Part shown: piece after piece, positions 32,761-45,457 of the stretch | How positions within the stretch are numbered: position 1 is the first letter of the stretch | How the letters are laid out: each line of letters opens with the position of its first letter | Assembly (NCBI GenBank): GCA_015680685.1 | Contig: MNCI01010115.1 | Span: 419,065-483,064 of the forward strand | Length of the DNA stretch: 64,000 nucleotides | DNA from: Gnetum montanum | Taxonomy: Eukaryota > Streptophyta > Gnetopsida > Gnetales > Gnetaceae | Direction of reading: 5' to 3' | Translations under genes and position numbers: made by a program | Notes under the pieces: generated by a model | What the model saw: the letters and a program-made list of their open reading frames with translations, nothing else | What the model was told of the DNA's origin: nothing | Databases searched by the model: none

Positions 32761-35430
32761 TCATAGGGATAGAAGTAATACTTGACTAGTGCATCCCTAT
32801 AAGTATAAGAAGTCATAACTAGGTTGTATAGGTTGAAAAATGTGTTCTTTTATTTGAAAAACTATTTGTATTGTTCCATTGTTACAAGGAAGTTCATTCC
32901 TTTGGTGTGTGATATTTTAGCCTTGGTGATCTTGATTTTCTTCATTCTTTCTAGGATTTGTTGCTTAGGTTTTAGTGTATGTGTGTTGGATCCCTTATCC
33001 ATGGGTGTTTGCCTTCTATTTTTGACTATCTTAAGTGGGCTTTGTTTTTGGTTTTCTGACATTTTTTTATCACTATTGCAGTGATCATATCTTGCTAATC
33101 GTTGAGTTATTTTCCACCATAGGTAAGCGTTGGTCATGGGTTATTACATGTTTACTTGTAGATAGTAGAGGCATCCTAATAACAAAAGGATCCCTAGCCT
33201 TATAGGGTTTTGTAATGGTTTTATTAGGTCATGATGTTGATGCCACCAAAGGTGGGACTCATATAAGGAAAGGCTTCTTAGGGGTAATGGATGGTGGCAT
33301 TTGTATGACAAATGGTTCTCTAGGCTTTGTGTTTTGGATGTGTACTGGTACTTTGACAATGAATGATTCTCTTGGAGGACTAGACCAAGGAAATGTTGTA
33401 AACAATGCTATAGTATAATTTTGTTGTTAGTGTTTGGAGAGTTGGATTCATTCAACAAAAACTCCCGTTGGTTAATAATCCTTTGAGGATTATTTTTCAA
33501 CAAGAAATTGGTGTCTTGACCAACTAGTTGATGATAATGACAAAAGATATCAAGTTTGAAGCACTTTAGTAGTTTTAAATCATCTATGGTTGCTACCATT
33601 GGATCTCTAGCTATTTCACAAAGATTATCATGCCTTTTTTGAGCTTCCTCTGATAGTTTCTTATGTTATATTTGATTATCTCTAAGCAACTATTCTAAGA
33701 GCTTAAAGACCTTCATAGGCAACCTAGTATATTTTGAATTATTCTTACACTAGAAGTTCGATCTCAGAAAGTTAGAACTATATGATGTAGATAATTGAGA
33801 TGAATCATAAGATGTGTTACATGGAGGAAATTGTTGTCTCTCTATCTTTTCTATATCCTTGGATACTATGTCCATAATTATTTACATTTATTTGGTCCTA
33901 TCTTTATCCCTCATAGAGTTCTTATTGTTCTAGGCCACATAGGCCAAGATCATTGCTAGCCTTTATGGCCTCCTCCATGTTCTTATTTTTTGAGAAGCCT
34001 TGGCTTGGTGATCAAGGTTCTACGTACTAGATCATTGACTTGATGAAGTCATTAACTGCTCCTTTAAAGATGGCCAAGAGGTGGATCTCAAAGATGACCT
34101 TAGGAATCTCATTGAATGTTACATTCCATCTCTGAACGAACCTTTGAGTAGGTTCAAGTGGTCCCTACCTCACTCTCATTAGTTGGTCCAAGATTGTATC
34201 GAAATTTAGGTTGTATTTTAGGTAGTTTACAAATAGTGCTAACAAATATTCAAGGAAAGAGGTAGAACATCTAAATAAGCTTTGGTACCAATGTAGGGTC
34301 TTTCCTTTCAAGGACATAGGAAAAATGCATAGTATTGTGTGAGGTCATGATTGCACTAGTATGAAGTTAGAAAACAATGTAACAAGATGTGCATTAAGGT
34401 CACCTTCACCATTTTATTTATTTAAGTTTGGGGTAGGCATGCTTGCGGGTAAGGTTATTTGAGAAACAATAGGGCTGATGGGGTTATCTTGGTAGAAGTC
34501 CATAATCCTTACCATTTGTGTTGTACTATTCTCTAGTTTTTAGAGCTTCTCAGTAAGATCTTGGATAATTTGGAAAGTTATATCCAGACCTTGTGAAGCT
34601 CTTGAGAGCTGCACTTGTTAATGTTGGATAACTAGTGGTTGTAAAATATGCAATGGTATGGACGAGAGAGGTCTTATGACTACCATTGTGGAAGGATTAA
34701 ACATGGGGAACAAGGTTTGCATTAGGGCATGAGGAACAAAGGGTTTGTTAGAAACAAATGGATTATGTGATACACATGGAATTTGTATTCCATGAGAAGG
34801 ACTAGCCATCACTATGAAAGGTTGGGGCATGAAGGGAATTACTAGTGGAGGTTGAAGCATAGTATCAAAGGGTGTAGAGATAAATAGTGAGATGAACTAG
34901 TAGCTATGTTGAGAACTTGAGCTTATAGAGATTACAAAGGGATTTTTCTTCACTACTAAAATGATAGGCACAAAGTTGAATATGGTCACTTTTGGGATAG
35001 CTCATTGGAAAATGTCCCCTATGCACATATCTAGCTCATATTCAACTCCAAACTCATCTTAATCCTCTACGTGGGACCCTAAACTAGCCTTTCACTAATT
35101 TCACCATCCTCATCTGCACTTACTAACTATGCTAACAAATGCATGTAAAACATAGATACAATGAAGAAATGTATTCCTTCCCATCCTTAATGGAAAATTC
35201 ATAGTGATGATTAGAGTCAAATTGTTTGTGTGGAATGCACAAAGCTACTTTGATTTGTACACATATAAAGTCATAGTATTATTCATCAATGTTTACATGT
35301 AATAGACTAAGTTCTAACTACTTGAGGAATTTCCTACACTCCACTATGGCTGGGTCCTTAGGGTCATATACATGAGCAAATTCTTGTTTCATGGCATTTG
35401 AAATGATGTTATGTAGTAGAATAGTTGAGG
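32761..35430 (-). pseudogene. E2 gag, broken
   Basis: The N-terminal part (MKQEFAHVYDPKDP..., YDFICVQIKVAL, about 35400-35180) matches the gag starts of E1 and E3. Next are a hydrophobic/Pro-rich linker (34618-34860), the gag core in pieces between 34050 and 34460, and a knuckle-like FCHYHQLVGQDTN (about 33525-33566). The zinc-binding pattern is as in E3 (FCNYHQLHGHDMD), with one His replaced by Gln. Stops and shifts occur throughout. Confidence 0.7.
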
Positions 35431-36178
35431 TAAAAGGCATAAAATGTGTAGATCAATTAATTGGTCAAGGTAACAAAGTTTTAATTTAAATTAAATTAAA
35501 TATTAAATTTTAAATTTTTATTTTAGCCAAAAAAATTAATTAAGTTAAATTAAAACATATGGCACAAAACTATAGCATAAAAAGTTATTACGTAAAAAGG
35601 TCATAGTGTATTTAGTTATAGCATATAAGAGTTTGCAATGTAAGAGGCTATAGTGTATTTAGCTATAGCATATTTAAGTTGGAATGTATTTAAACTATAG
35701 CATAAAAGGTTGTAGCATGTAAGGCTACAATTGTAACAAAAAAATACAATTTTTCCTGTATTCATTAACATGTGTGAAACAAGCTTGCTTTAGATCAGCT
35801 AGCTTGTTTGAGGGTAAACATGTTAACTTCAATAAAGGTAGCTTATTTGCTGAAACAAGCTAGCTTATTTATAGCAAATAAGTTAACTTATAAAGGTAGA
35901 AAACTATAAATAAGCTAGAAAATAAGCTAGCTTATATCTCATAAATAGGATGGAGAAACAATAAATAAGTAGCTTATAATGCATAAATAGGCTAGAAAAA
36001 AAGTAAATAAGCTAGCTTATATCACATGAATAGGCTGAAAAACCATAAATAAGCTAGCTTATAATGCGTAAATAGGCTTAAAAATAGTTAATGAGTAGCA
36101 TATGTAAGAGAAATAAACATGACACTACAAATATGCTAACAAATGAGTTAGCGTATGGCAAAGAATTTAGGCAAAGGA
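35431..36178 (-). other. E2 leader with AAGCTAGCTT palindrome repeats
   Basis: Between 35780 and 36110 the palindrome AAGCTAGCTT and TAAGCTAGCTTAT(A) recur about every 30-60 bp, separated by AAATAGG and ACCATAAATAAG words. Upstream, AGTGTATTTAGCTATAGCAT units recur at 35600-35730. The same words occur in the E2 LTRs. Confidence 0.65.
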
Positions 36179-36194
36179 CCTCCTTCTAGTGCGA
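36179..36194 (-). promoter_or_regulatory. Primer-binding-site-like sequence of E2
   Basis: Minus strand TCGCACTAGAAGGAGG, 5 bases inside the LTR end, matching the E1 PBS at 13 of 16 positions or better; the first bases are mutated. Confidence 0.65.
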
Positions 36195-36199
36195 GAGAC

Positions 36200-37303
36200 T
36201 ATAAGGCTTGGAAAATTTGGGGCAAGAAAAGTAAATATCCCAGTGCAAGATAGTTCAACCTTGAATTCTATAGGTCTCAAAAAGGATTTGCAGTGCCCTA
36301 AAAGATCTAGTAGATCACTTAGGAACCTAAAAATCTATAATGAGCATATTTAATAAAAATGGAAAAATAAAAATTGCAATATGTAGGACTTCAATACATA
36401 ACATAAGAACACATTTGATAAGAATTAAATATAGATGAAACAAGAGCTGCAAAATTATTATTAATTATGAGAAAAAAAAGTGTTGATACATATGTCAAAG
36501 AATACAATTTTTTTCTGAATATAGTGCAGATGATAGGGTATGTGTCAAGCTTAATCTATGCTAGTTTCCCAATCTATCCATGGGATAAATGCTAATGATA
36601 TTAAATTGAAGAAAAATTTTCACTGAAAGTAGTGTTGACAGGCTATGAAATCTACAACTCTACTTCACTGTTTTTTCCCTAAGAAGTTTGATCTGCTACA
36701 AAGTCCTAAAATTAGCTACAAATCTCGCTTAAATAAGCTATCATCTACATCAGTTATAGTTTCATATGTTCATATGAGTACTACAAGCTATGTGTAATGT
36801 AAATATGCAACTTATAAGCTAGTATATTTTCCTTTAAGGCTAAAAATTCTAGCGTATTTAAAGTTTTCACTACCCAAAATTTCAGCATAGGAGGTGCATG
36901 TGTAAGAGACTTTTACTACCTAAGCAATGTATTTACATTTTAGGCCTCTTATAAGCTAGCTTAAATGGGATTTACAACTTATAATATGGCTTAAATGACA
37001 TTCATAGCTTATAAGCTTTGCAACTTATAAGCTAGCTTAAATGATGTTTATAGTTTATAATCTAACTTAAGTAATATTTGTAGCCTATAAGCTAGCTTAA
37101 ATGACATTTGCAACTTATGTACTACAAATTTCATTTGACACATTAAATATTGTTCAAAATTTAGCTAAAACAAGGCTATTGGATGGAATTTTTGATGGGA
37201 AAATAGGTAATTGTTTCTACCTTTTATTTCCATCATTTACATTGTGAATTTGGCTATTAAGGCTTATCATACAAAATTTTCAAATTTCCCTTAAGATGTT
37301 TCA
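36200..37303 (-). repeat. E2 5' LTR
   Basis: Pairs with 26929-27929. Its left terminus reads TA where the partner has TG, the same change seen in the E1 5' LTR. It holds several TTATAAGCTAGCTTAAATG units at 36950-37120. Confidence 0.85.
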
Positions 37304-37532
37304 ATATTGAAACCAATAAATTTTTACTTTTTATGTAACCACAAGTCAATCATGAGCCATACTAGAGTTTCTAATGATATCATAGGTGGTATTATAAAAG
37401 AACCTCATGATGAGAGTATCATGAGTTGACCATGAGTTTCAATATTTATAAAGTAGAAATATGAATATTAATAAGGATTACATGAGTGTTTTACAATAGT
37501 ACTATAACACACTCCTTCTCATACCTTAGGTT

Positions 37533-39660
37533 GAAGAGCATTACATTAGGTAGAACTCTAAACAAAACTATCAGTCATGGCAAGAAATGCAAATGAATGA
37601 ACTATGCAGTGAAAGAAACAAGGGACCTATCATGAATCCATCACCCCAAAGAGAAAAGAAAAAAACACTAATATTGGAAGAAAGAAATATATAAGTACAA
37701 ACTCATACAAAAATAAAAATGTTGGAAAAGAATAGGATAACATAAACTATGAAACTAAATCCTATAATATATGTGAATGTCATATTGCCAAATGTCTAAA
37801 GCATGCATGATCCATAAATCCATAAACAAAAATAGAATTCATATCTAACATAATGCTAGAAATGCCAAAATATAACAACCAAAGCTCTAAATTGATACAC
37901 AACATCATCAAGCTCATATCATTATAATAGCTCTCCAAGAGCTCCATTCCCTTCTACCAAAATTGATCAACCTAACAATAAAATGGGTTATTAGTATAAA
38001 ATTGAGTGAGAAACCTTGAGAACCTATTCAATTACCAAATTAATATATCTCATGAGCATTAGGAGGAGCATGGATGAGCTGTAAAATATGTTAGTTCAAT
38101 AAAACATACAAACAAACCACCCAAACATGCATGCAAACATATAAATGTACAATCATAACATCCATCCATCGTACAATGCCAAAATCAAGATTTTTCCACT
38201 TTAACCATCATCATAGAAAAGGAGTCATCAATGTAAAATGTATGTTATATTGTCATGTGTAGTTACCAAAAGCAAAAACCAACATGTTTTCAAATGAAAT
38301 ATCAAATTACCATATACATGGATTTATTAGTAGCCTTAACTAAAATGTGAAGTTTTATCCAATACATCACTTCCAACATTTCCCAAACATACTAGTACTA
38401 AAGACACCACCCAAGATATTACTTGCAATGTTATGGAGGCACAAACCAAAACAAAGTGATTAATAAGCTATAAGATCATCTTATTCTATAGGATGGAACC
38501 TATGGTAAGATCCATACTAGTGTAGTCTAGAGTGTAGATCAAACATTTTAATCATCTCTAGGGAGCCCATCTGTAATTAACCATACAAATTGGATGCTAG
38601 CTCCAACATCCAACAATTAGAAAACCCAAAAAATATGGAAACCACACTAATGATGGAGGGTAATATCAAATAATAGAATTTTTCTCATCTAGAGATCTAT
38701 TAATCCAAAGATCCTAATAAGGATAAAGTCCACAAATACTTATTTCATTCACATTCATTCCCAACACATGGTAGGGCCATCATCAAAGAGATTCAAACTT
38801 AATGTTCCAAGGATCTCAACAATTTTTTGAGACGTCAATAGAAGTCTCAAGAGATGAACATGGACAATGTACCAGAAATTAATTATATAATTATATGGAT
38901 AGTCCAAAAATCACCAAAATCATCATTCCCATAAGGATCAATGATCTTACCCAATAGAGTCCATTCTGCTCAAAGATAATGCAAAAATCTTAAAATCTTA
39001 ACAATTGAGTCAATAAAAAGCTTAACATGAGGAAAGGTTATAAAAAGATTTAATTTTTTTACGTTCTGAAATGAATATTGTAACAAACTAAGGAAGATAC
39101 CATGATCATCTAAAATTTAATCTAGCCACAATATACGAAGCTAGAAGACATCAACAATGAAGAACTCAAGAAGGTAAATGTGAATATGACATGCATAGAA
39201 GAATTGATAGAGAATTGAGGGCATAAAAACCAAGAAATCAAAGTTAAAGGGTAAACTGAAGAATTAAACGTCACAAAATTCAAGTTTATGGTAAAACTAA
39301 ACTTGCAAGGAAGAAAACTTGGAGGAGATATCTTTGAGATTAAGACACATCTTGGGTGCCTAAAAAACATCTTGGAAGCCTAGGAGACATTTTGTTCTAT
39401 GTTGATATTTCTCAAGAAAGATGTATTAGAGTGGAAAAGACATCTTGTTCCCAGAGGATACATCTCTCACTATGAGGAGACTTCTTGGCAAAGACATCTT
39501 GTGAAAGGCAAGTTTTCCTTGGGAAGACATTTTGTGTAGGGAGAAAACATCTTACCAGTTATACTAAATTTCAATAGAGATGTTTGACAAGGGTCCAGGA
39601 TGTCTTATTCTATTAGGAAAGATTAATAAATAGGTAGAGAACACTAAAGAATAAGTAGGA
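37533..39660. repeat. LTR-like dispersed repeat, copy 1
   Basis: The segment 37533-38070 aligns closely with 46125-46690 (shared TACCTTAGG, GCATTACATT, GAATGAACTATGCAG, TTGATACACAACxTCATCAAG, AAATTGATCAACCTAA). Similarity fades, but both copies end in regions dense in GACATCTT / AAGATGTCTT words (39340-39600 here). It could be the 5' LTR of the Athila-like element that follows or a solo LTR of the chromovirus at 47.5 kb. Termini are not clear. Confidence 0.6.
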
Positions 39661-40989
39661 TAAGTATGTGATGAAACACTAATTTTCCTTAATTTTAATA
39701 TGAGAACAACTTAAATTTTTTTGTGCTATTTTATCATATTAAAGTACATCAAATTCCTCAATTATATGCAATATGTACTAATTACTTTGCTAAGCATGTG
39801 TCATTGTAGGATATAACAGAATCGATATGTATCAATAACATATCACTTTTCATAGTGGACTTCAACAAATTTCAAGCATAGACATACCAATGCATCTTAC
39901 TAGAATTGATTTGTATTGATTCAAATTTTATCAATCTCCATAGCAATTATGATAAAAATCAATAACATAGGAACCAAGGAGACCTAGAACTCTCTATGAT
40001 ATGGATATATCAATTCAAGTCATAGATGGTATGAAGATTGACAATCAAGAGACATAGTGATCGTGATTCAAATCAATAAATACCCATAATGATATCTTGT
40101 TAATTTTTCCCAAATTTAAGATGTAAGCTCTTCTAGAATTAAAAGAGGAGCATCTTAGCAAAGAGAGGGGATTCAATACCCAAGAGAAAGCATGTCAATT
40201 TTTAATAATTTTTTAAATTCTCCTTATAATTGTTAAATAAGCATTTGTTGAACCTTGTGGCAACTACAAAACACTGCAAATCATTAGTGGGGTGGTGAGG
40301 TTACTACACCATGAAAAAATGAGGTAGAATCATAGATTAGATTATGTCTTCCTTGTGATCCTCAAAATTCATGATTTATACTAACTGATTTTAAATTTGA
40401 TTTAATCATTCAATTTTCATTCTTGAACGTAAGATTAGTAGGATGAATTTTTATGACTTGGTATATGAATAATAGTCATAAGCATGGAATTTAATTGGAT
40501 TTGAATTTAATTTTTTATTATATGAATGATTTCTTTGACTTTCAATTATTTCTACATGGATATGACTCATGTGTTAGTCATAAACAAGATAACATTACTA
40601 AAATGAAGGTAATAAAGCCTTAAAATTTTAGCTACCTTGTTAATTTAGCTCCATTTCTGAGAAGTTCAGAAAAGTTAATCTTCATCAAAGATTTAGGGTT
40701 TTTTTAGATTTCTTTTGAGATTTAGAGTTAAATATTTAATAAAAGGTACACATTATTTCTTTCAAAATTTTGTTTTGCATTTTTTAGAAATGGTTTTGTT
40801 TAATTATTTTTCATGTAAAAAGAAAGAGATAAAAATCAAAATCAAAATCAAAATCAAGGAAAGAGAACAAGAAAAATTAAAATAGTGAGTTCCTTTAGTT
40901 TCTAACATTGAAGAGGATTATAAAAAGGTTTGAATCAAAGTTGTAATTACAAGGGCAATAAAAACAATTTGCAAGTTTCTAGGATTAAT
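39661..40989. other. AT-rich region upstream of Athila-like gag, no gene seen
   Basis: No domain found. A short run of ATCAAA units sits at 40834-40856. It is probably the leader and perhaps part of the 5' LTR of the Athila-like element; I could not find a convincing PBS. Confidence 0.4.
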
Positions 40990-41559
40990 TTCCCATGAAT
41001 ATATCAAAGAAGATTGTGCTTGTTAAATTTAATGACATCTAATAGACAACATAAAAATCCAACTATAAGCATATTAGAAATCATTTGGAGTAACCTAAAG
41101 AAGAACTAGAACAAGAACAACCTAGTCCTGAAGTGAATGAATTTAAAGGATAAACTTCTATTAGTATTCCATTAACTTCTAAAACACTTAATAATCACAT
41201 TAAACTATAAATTTCAATTAATAATAAGAAATATAGTCCAACTAAAATTTTTAGCCAAGATCAATTGGAAATGCAATTTCCATTTTTGATAGCATTTAAT
41301 CCTCTTTTTGATATTGTGAACATTACAATGTAGAGAATGAGCCAAATTACAATTTTAGGCTTCCAAAATCCTAACATTAGCAAATTATTAAGTAACATAT
41401 CCACTATGGAAGGGGGTACTTAACTAGTAAGTACATTAAACTCTCAAACCCCTCTCACCTCATTAGCTACCTCTATTTCTATACCAAATCACATTGTGAT
41501 TCTAACCTTGGGTATCTCTTCCTTTACAATTGGATCTCCTTCGTATCATAAACCTTCTT

Positions 41560-42440
41560 CAATTTTAAAAAATTTAATTCATCTCTCTTTTGAAGGCATA
41601 GTCTCTAATTTTATTTTGGGGAAAGTTTATCAAGGACAAACTTTAGGAGATTTGTTAAATGGAAGATCATAAAAAATTCCTCAAGCACCATTAGTTTTTC
41701 CTCTAGGAATAAATGTAGAAGTCAAGAATTCATATTTGCTTTCCATTTTTCAGAAAACTAATGATGAAGACCCTATAAATCATGTTAGGAATTTGAAAAC
41801 ATGATAGCTATGTTAGTATATGAAGGGGAGGATAGGACAAAAATGATATCTTTAAAATCTACTTTAAAAGACAAAGCTAATTTTTGGTTCCAAATCTTGC
41901 AAACTCAAACAAGTTCATGGGATGGATTTAAGTTAGTATTTATTCAAATATTACTCACTAATGATAGGCTATATACCCTTAGGAAATGACTTATGAGCTT
42001 TACATGAAAGAAAGATGAGGAATATAAAAGTACCTTTGATAGATTTAAGGATCCATGCCTTAAAATTCTCAACCATGGATTACTAGCCCACTAGTTATTT
42101 TAAATTTATATAGAGGGGTTATTGCCATATTGTCAACTTAATGTAGAGTTTTCCTATGAGCGAAATATTTTAAATGTAATATCAAATGAAGGTTAGAAAA
42201 TTATTGACTCTTTAGGAAATCAAAGTAAACATTGGTTAAAACCTAATGTCATGTGAGGTGTAACCTACCAAACTAAGTAATTAAATAGAAAGGTTAATGA
42301 ATTAACTATATTAATCAAGAACCAATCTCATTTTTCTCAAAAGGAAGACTACAATTTATGTGAAAATAATCAACATGACACAACAACTTGTCCAACCTTG
42401 GTCTACTCTAATGAAGAAATCTAGGAATCTATAATATCAT
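41560..42440 (+). pseudogene. Athila-like gag, broken
   Basis: Pieces in order: FPLGINVEVKNSYLLSIFQ, DPINHVRNFENMIAMLVYEG, SLKSTLKDKANFWFQILQTQ, SSWDGFKLVFIQIL (41801-41989 is the clean stretch), then EGLLPYCQLNVEFSY and a knuckle-like CENNQHDTTTC (about 42359-42391). The F.W.L..SW..F...F pattern is the retrotransposon gag core. Confidence 0.75.
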
Positions 42441-42962
42441 TTTAATAAATAAGAAATCAATCTTTTTTACCATTCGAACCAAGACCATTTTAACAACCAT
42501 TAGCACCAATCTCTAAAAAAAATTATAAACCATTTATAGATATAGTTAATGAGAAATTGGATCATTTAACTTAAAGTTTTTCTTTTATAGAGAAGAATAG
42601 GCAATTTGTAGCTAAAACAAGAAGAAGGTTCTAAGATTTAACTAAAAGTGACTTTCCCTCTTAGCCTAAAGCAAAACCCACAAATTAAAGAAAATATAAG
42701 GAACAATTACACAATATCATCATAAGAAGTATGAAAACTATTGAACCGAAGCTTATTAGGAAATTTAGCTTTTAAGATAAAGTTGAAAAGACACAAAGGG
42801 AGGATCAATAATATAAAACACCTATATTAGAGAAGGAGTGAAGTAAAGAACCAATGGAGGTAAGGTCAAGAGAACAACCTTCAACATCTTCATCATTCTT
42901 AAATAAGAAGATAATTTCACCACCATTCCCTAGAAGGGTACAAGAAGAATTATTCCAAGTTC

Positions 42963-43078
42963 TAAAGGATACACCACTTTATGCCAAATATTTAGAAAAT
43001 GTTTAAAGAATCATATTTACATACTTTCCTTGATCAAGATATAAAGGATACACCACTTTATGCCAAATATTTCAGGGA
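42963..43078. repeat. Local duplication, 79-bp offset
   Basis: TAAAGGATACACCACTTTAT followed by GCCAAATATTT occurs at 42963 and again at 43042. It lies between gag and protease of the Athila-like element. Confidence 0.85.
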
Positions 43079-43214
43079 ATGGTATATAAAAAGAAGAAAA
43101 GAAAAAATCCCTAGACAAGTATATTTGGTTGATAAGTTATGTTAACTTATAAAAGGTCATGAAATTAAAAAATACTAAGATCCAATAGTTTCAACTAGAT
43201 CTATAAAAATTAAT

Positions 43215-43475
43215 TAAAAAAATATCAAAAACACCTTATTAGATCTAGATGCTAGCATTAACATCATGCCACTTGAAATGGATAAGATGCTAGACTTGGT
43301 AAATACTAGGGAAGTAAACATGTCAATTTCCTTTGTTGATGGCTCAGGTGTTAAACCTAAAGGAGTAGTAGAAGATTTAATAGTTGAAGTAGAAAAGGAA
43401 AAATACCCCATGGATTTTGTTGTATTAGAGGTGAAGGACCCAAATTGTTTCTCCATTATTCTAGGAAGAGTCTAG
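43215..43475 (+). pseudogene. Athila-like protease
   Basis: Reads LLDLDASINIMPLEMDKMLD, then VDGSGVKPKGVVEDLIVEVE and YPMDFVVLEV, ending FSIILGRV. The active-site motif is D-A-S where Athila elements usually have D-x-G-[AS]-S. This stretch is the least damaged part of the element. Confidence 0.8.
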
Positions 43476-43989
43476 GTTGCAACAACCAATGTAATAATTA
43501 ATTATAGATTAGGGAAAATTTAATTAACCTTTGCTAATCCTAGCTTTACAGTTAATATATTTGATAAGACAAAGAAGGATATAATAAATAAATTTATTAA
43601 AGAATCTATGATGCTTTATGCAATGCCAACATCTACCATGGCTAAGGATAGGGAAATATTATTACTTAATAATTTTGAGGAGGGACCCTTAAATTCTTTC
43701 ACAACTAAACAACAAAACTTCTTGCATCAAAATTTGAATTTGGGATCAAGAAGTATTGGGAATACTATTCAAACACCAATTATCAATTCTTTAGAACTTT
43801 TGAATGTACCTAAAATCCTTAAGTATATTTTTCTTGATGAAAATAAATCATTAATAATAAAATTTCAACTATCCAATAATCAATAAATTTTATTAATTGA
43901 GGTTTTAAAAAGGAAATCCAAGGCATTTTCATGGAGTTATGAGGATCTCCATTAGGGAATTTCACCTACCATATGTTAACATCATATAT

Positions 43990-44860
43990 ATCTAGAAGAC
44001 AATTTTAAACCAATTAGATTCCCTCTTAGATGAATTAATCCAACCTTGAAGTAAATCATTAAGAATAAAATTTCTAAACCTTGGAAGGAAAAATTATTTA
44101 TCCAATAACTAATAACAAATGGATGAGTTCCATCATAATGGTGCTTAAAGAAGTAAACTTAAAGTAAATCATTAAGAATAAAATTTCTAAACCTTGGAAG
44201 GAAAGATTATTTATCCAATAACTAATAAAAAATGGATGAGTTCCATCATAATGGTGTCTAAAAAGGAAAGAAATATTTAGATCATAGAAAACTTAATCAA
44301 AACACTAAAAAGAATCATTTTCATTTACCTTATATAGACCAAATTTTGGAAAGATTAGAAGGACATGAATATTATTATTTTCTATATAGGTTTAGTGGTT
44401 AGAACCAAGTGGCCATTACACTATAAGATCAACATAAAATAGCTTTCAACTATCCATATGGTAGTTTTTCCTATACTAGAATGCATTTTGGTCTTTGTAA
44501 TACACCTGTTACCTTCCAAAAGGCAATGATATTAGTCTTTCCCAATATGTTAGAGGAATATGTAAAGGTATTTATGGATAATTTCTCATTTTATGGAAAT
44601 AGCTATGAACAAACATTAGATAGATTATAATATGTCTTAGATAGATGTATAGTAAAAAAAATTAAAATTAAGTAAGAAAAATATTCATTTAATGGTAACA
44701 AGCGATGTAGTTTTAGGACATGTAATCTCTAAGGAGGGAATTAAAATGGATGATGAAAAAGTAAAGATAATCTCTACACTTCCAGCTCCAAAAAATTTAA
44801 GAATAGTTTGATCTTTCTTAGATCATGTCAGATACTATAATTGGTTCATCAAAGACTCTT
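43990..44860 (+). pseudogene. Athila-like reverse transcriptase, broken
   Basis: Pieces: NGWVPS-like start duplicated (see 44050-44273), FHLPYID, QILERLEGHEYYYFLYRFSG, FNYPYGSFSYTRMHFGLCNT, TFQKAMILVFPNMLEEYVKV, then FMDNF at about 44573-44587 where FMDDF is expected (second catalytic Asp is Asn). Next come LDRC and a damaged connection to RNase H. Confidence 0.8.
44050..44273. repeat. 112-bp tandem duplication in Athila-like RT
   Basis: AAGTAAATCATTAAGAATAA opens both units (44050 and 44162) and the copies differ at only a few positions. The duplication repeats the start of the RT domain. Confidence 0.85.
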
Positions 44861-45457
44861 TAAAATTTGCTAAACTCCTTTAGAGAAAGATGTTCCCTTC
44901 ACATGGATTGATGGATGCCAAAAAGCATTTTATAAACTTAAGAAAAAAGTAACTACTAATCAGTTCTTAATTCATCTAATTGGAAATTTCCCTTAGACTC
45001 AATGGATAATGCTAGCGACACAATTGTTGGGAAATTTTGGATCAATATATAGAATATAAACTAAGAGTAATTTATGATATTTCTAAAATTTTAGATCAAG
45101 TCCAAGTAAGTTACACAACTATATAAAAATAAATTTTAGCAATTGTGTATGCTTTGGATAAGTTTAAACATTATTTAACAGGATATAAAACAAGGGTATA
45201 TACTAATCATTAGCTATAAAGTTCCTTATGACTAAAAAGATAGAGAATGCTAAAATTATAAGATGTTGTCTTCTACACCAAGAATTTGATCTTGATATTC
45301 TAGATAAAATGGGAAGAGAAAATGTTATAGGAGATAACCTTTCTAGACGAGAAACTCTAGAGGAAAATAGGACAAGAGGATTGTTTAATGATAAATTTCT
45401 TATTGAACAACTTTTTTTAGTACAAAAATACCCTTGGTCCACAGACATAGCAAACAA
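44861..45457 (+). pseudogene. Athila-like RNase H and connection, broken
   Basis: After a damaged RNase H core (44990-45230) frame 45228-45521 reads LLHQEFDLDILDKMGRENVI then GDNLSRRETLEE, equivalent to the LLQEFDLEIxDKKGxENxVADHLSR end of gypsy RNase H. Confidence 0.75.

Larger units (their letters stand above)
26929..37303 (-). mobile_element. E2: 10.4-kb Tat-type LTR element, gag-protease only
   Basis: Left LTR 26929-27929, right LTR 36200-37303, with exact 5-bp target duplication ATATT at 26924-26928 and 37304-37308. On the minus strand it starts TGAAACATC/TGAAACACC like E1 and E3, with a PPT and a PBS-like site in the right places. Gag (about 35430-32761) and protease (32760-32241) align with E1 and E3. 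The 4.3 kb between protease and the 3' LTR has no recognisable RT, RNase H or integrase. It was therefore either non-autonomous or lost pol by deletion. Confidence 0.85.

Noticed and set aside
35780-36110. CRISPR-like array (short repeats with spacers) in the E2 leader
   Set aside because: Repeat length is only about 10 bp, spacing is irregular, and spacers are related to one another; the context is a plant LTR element.
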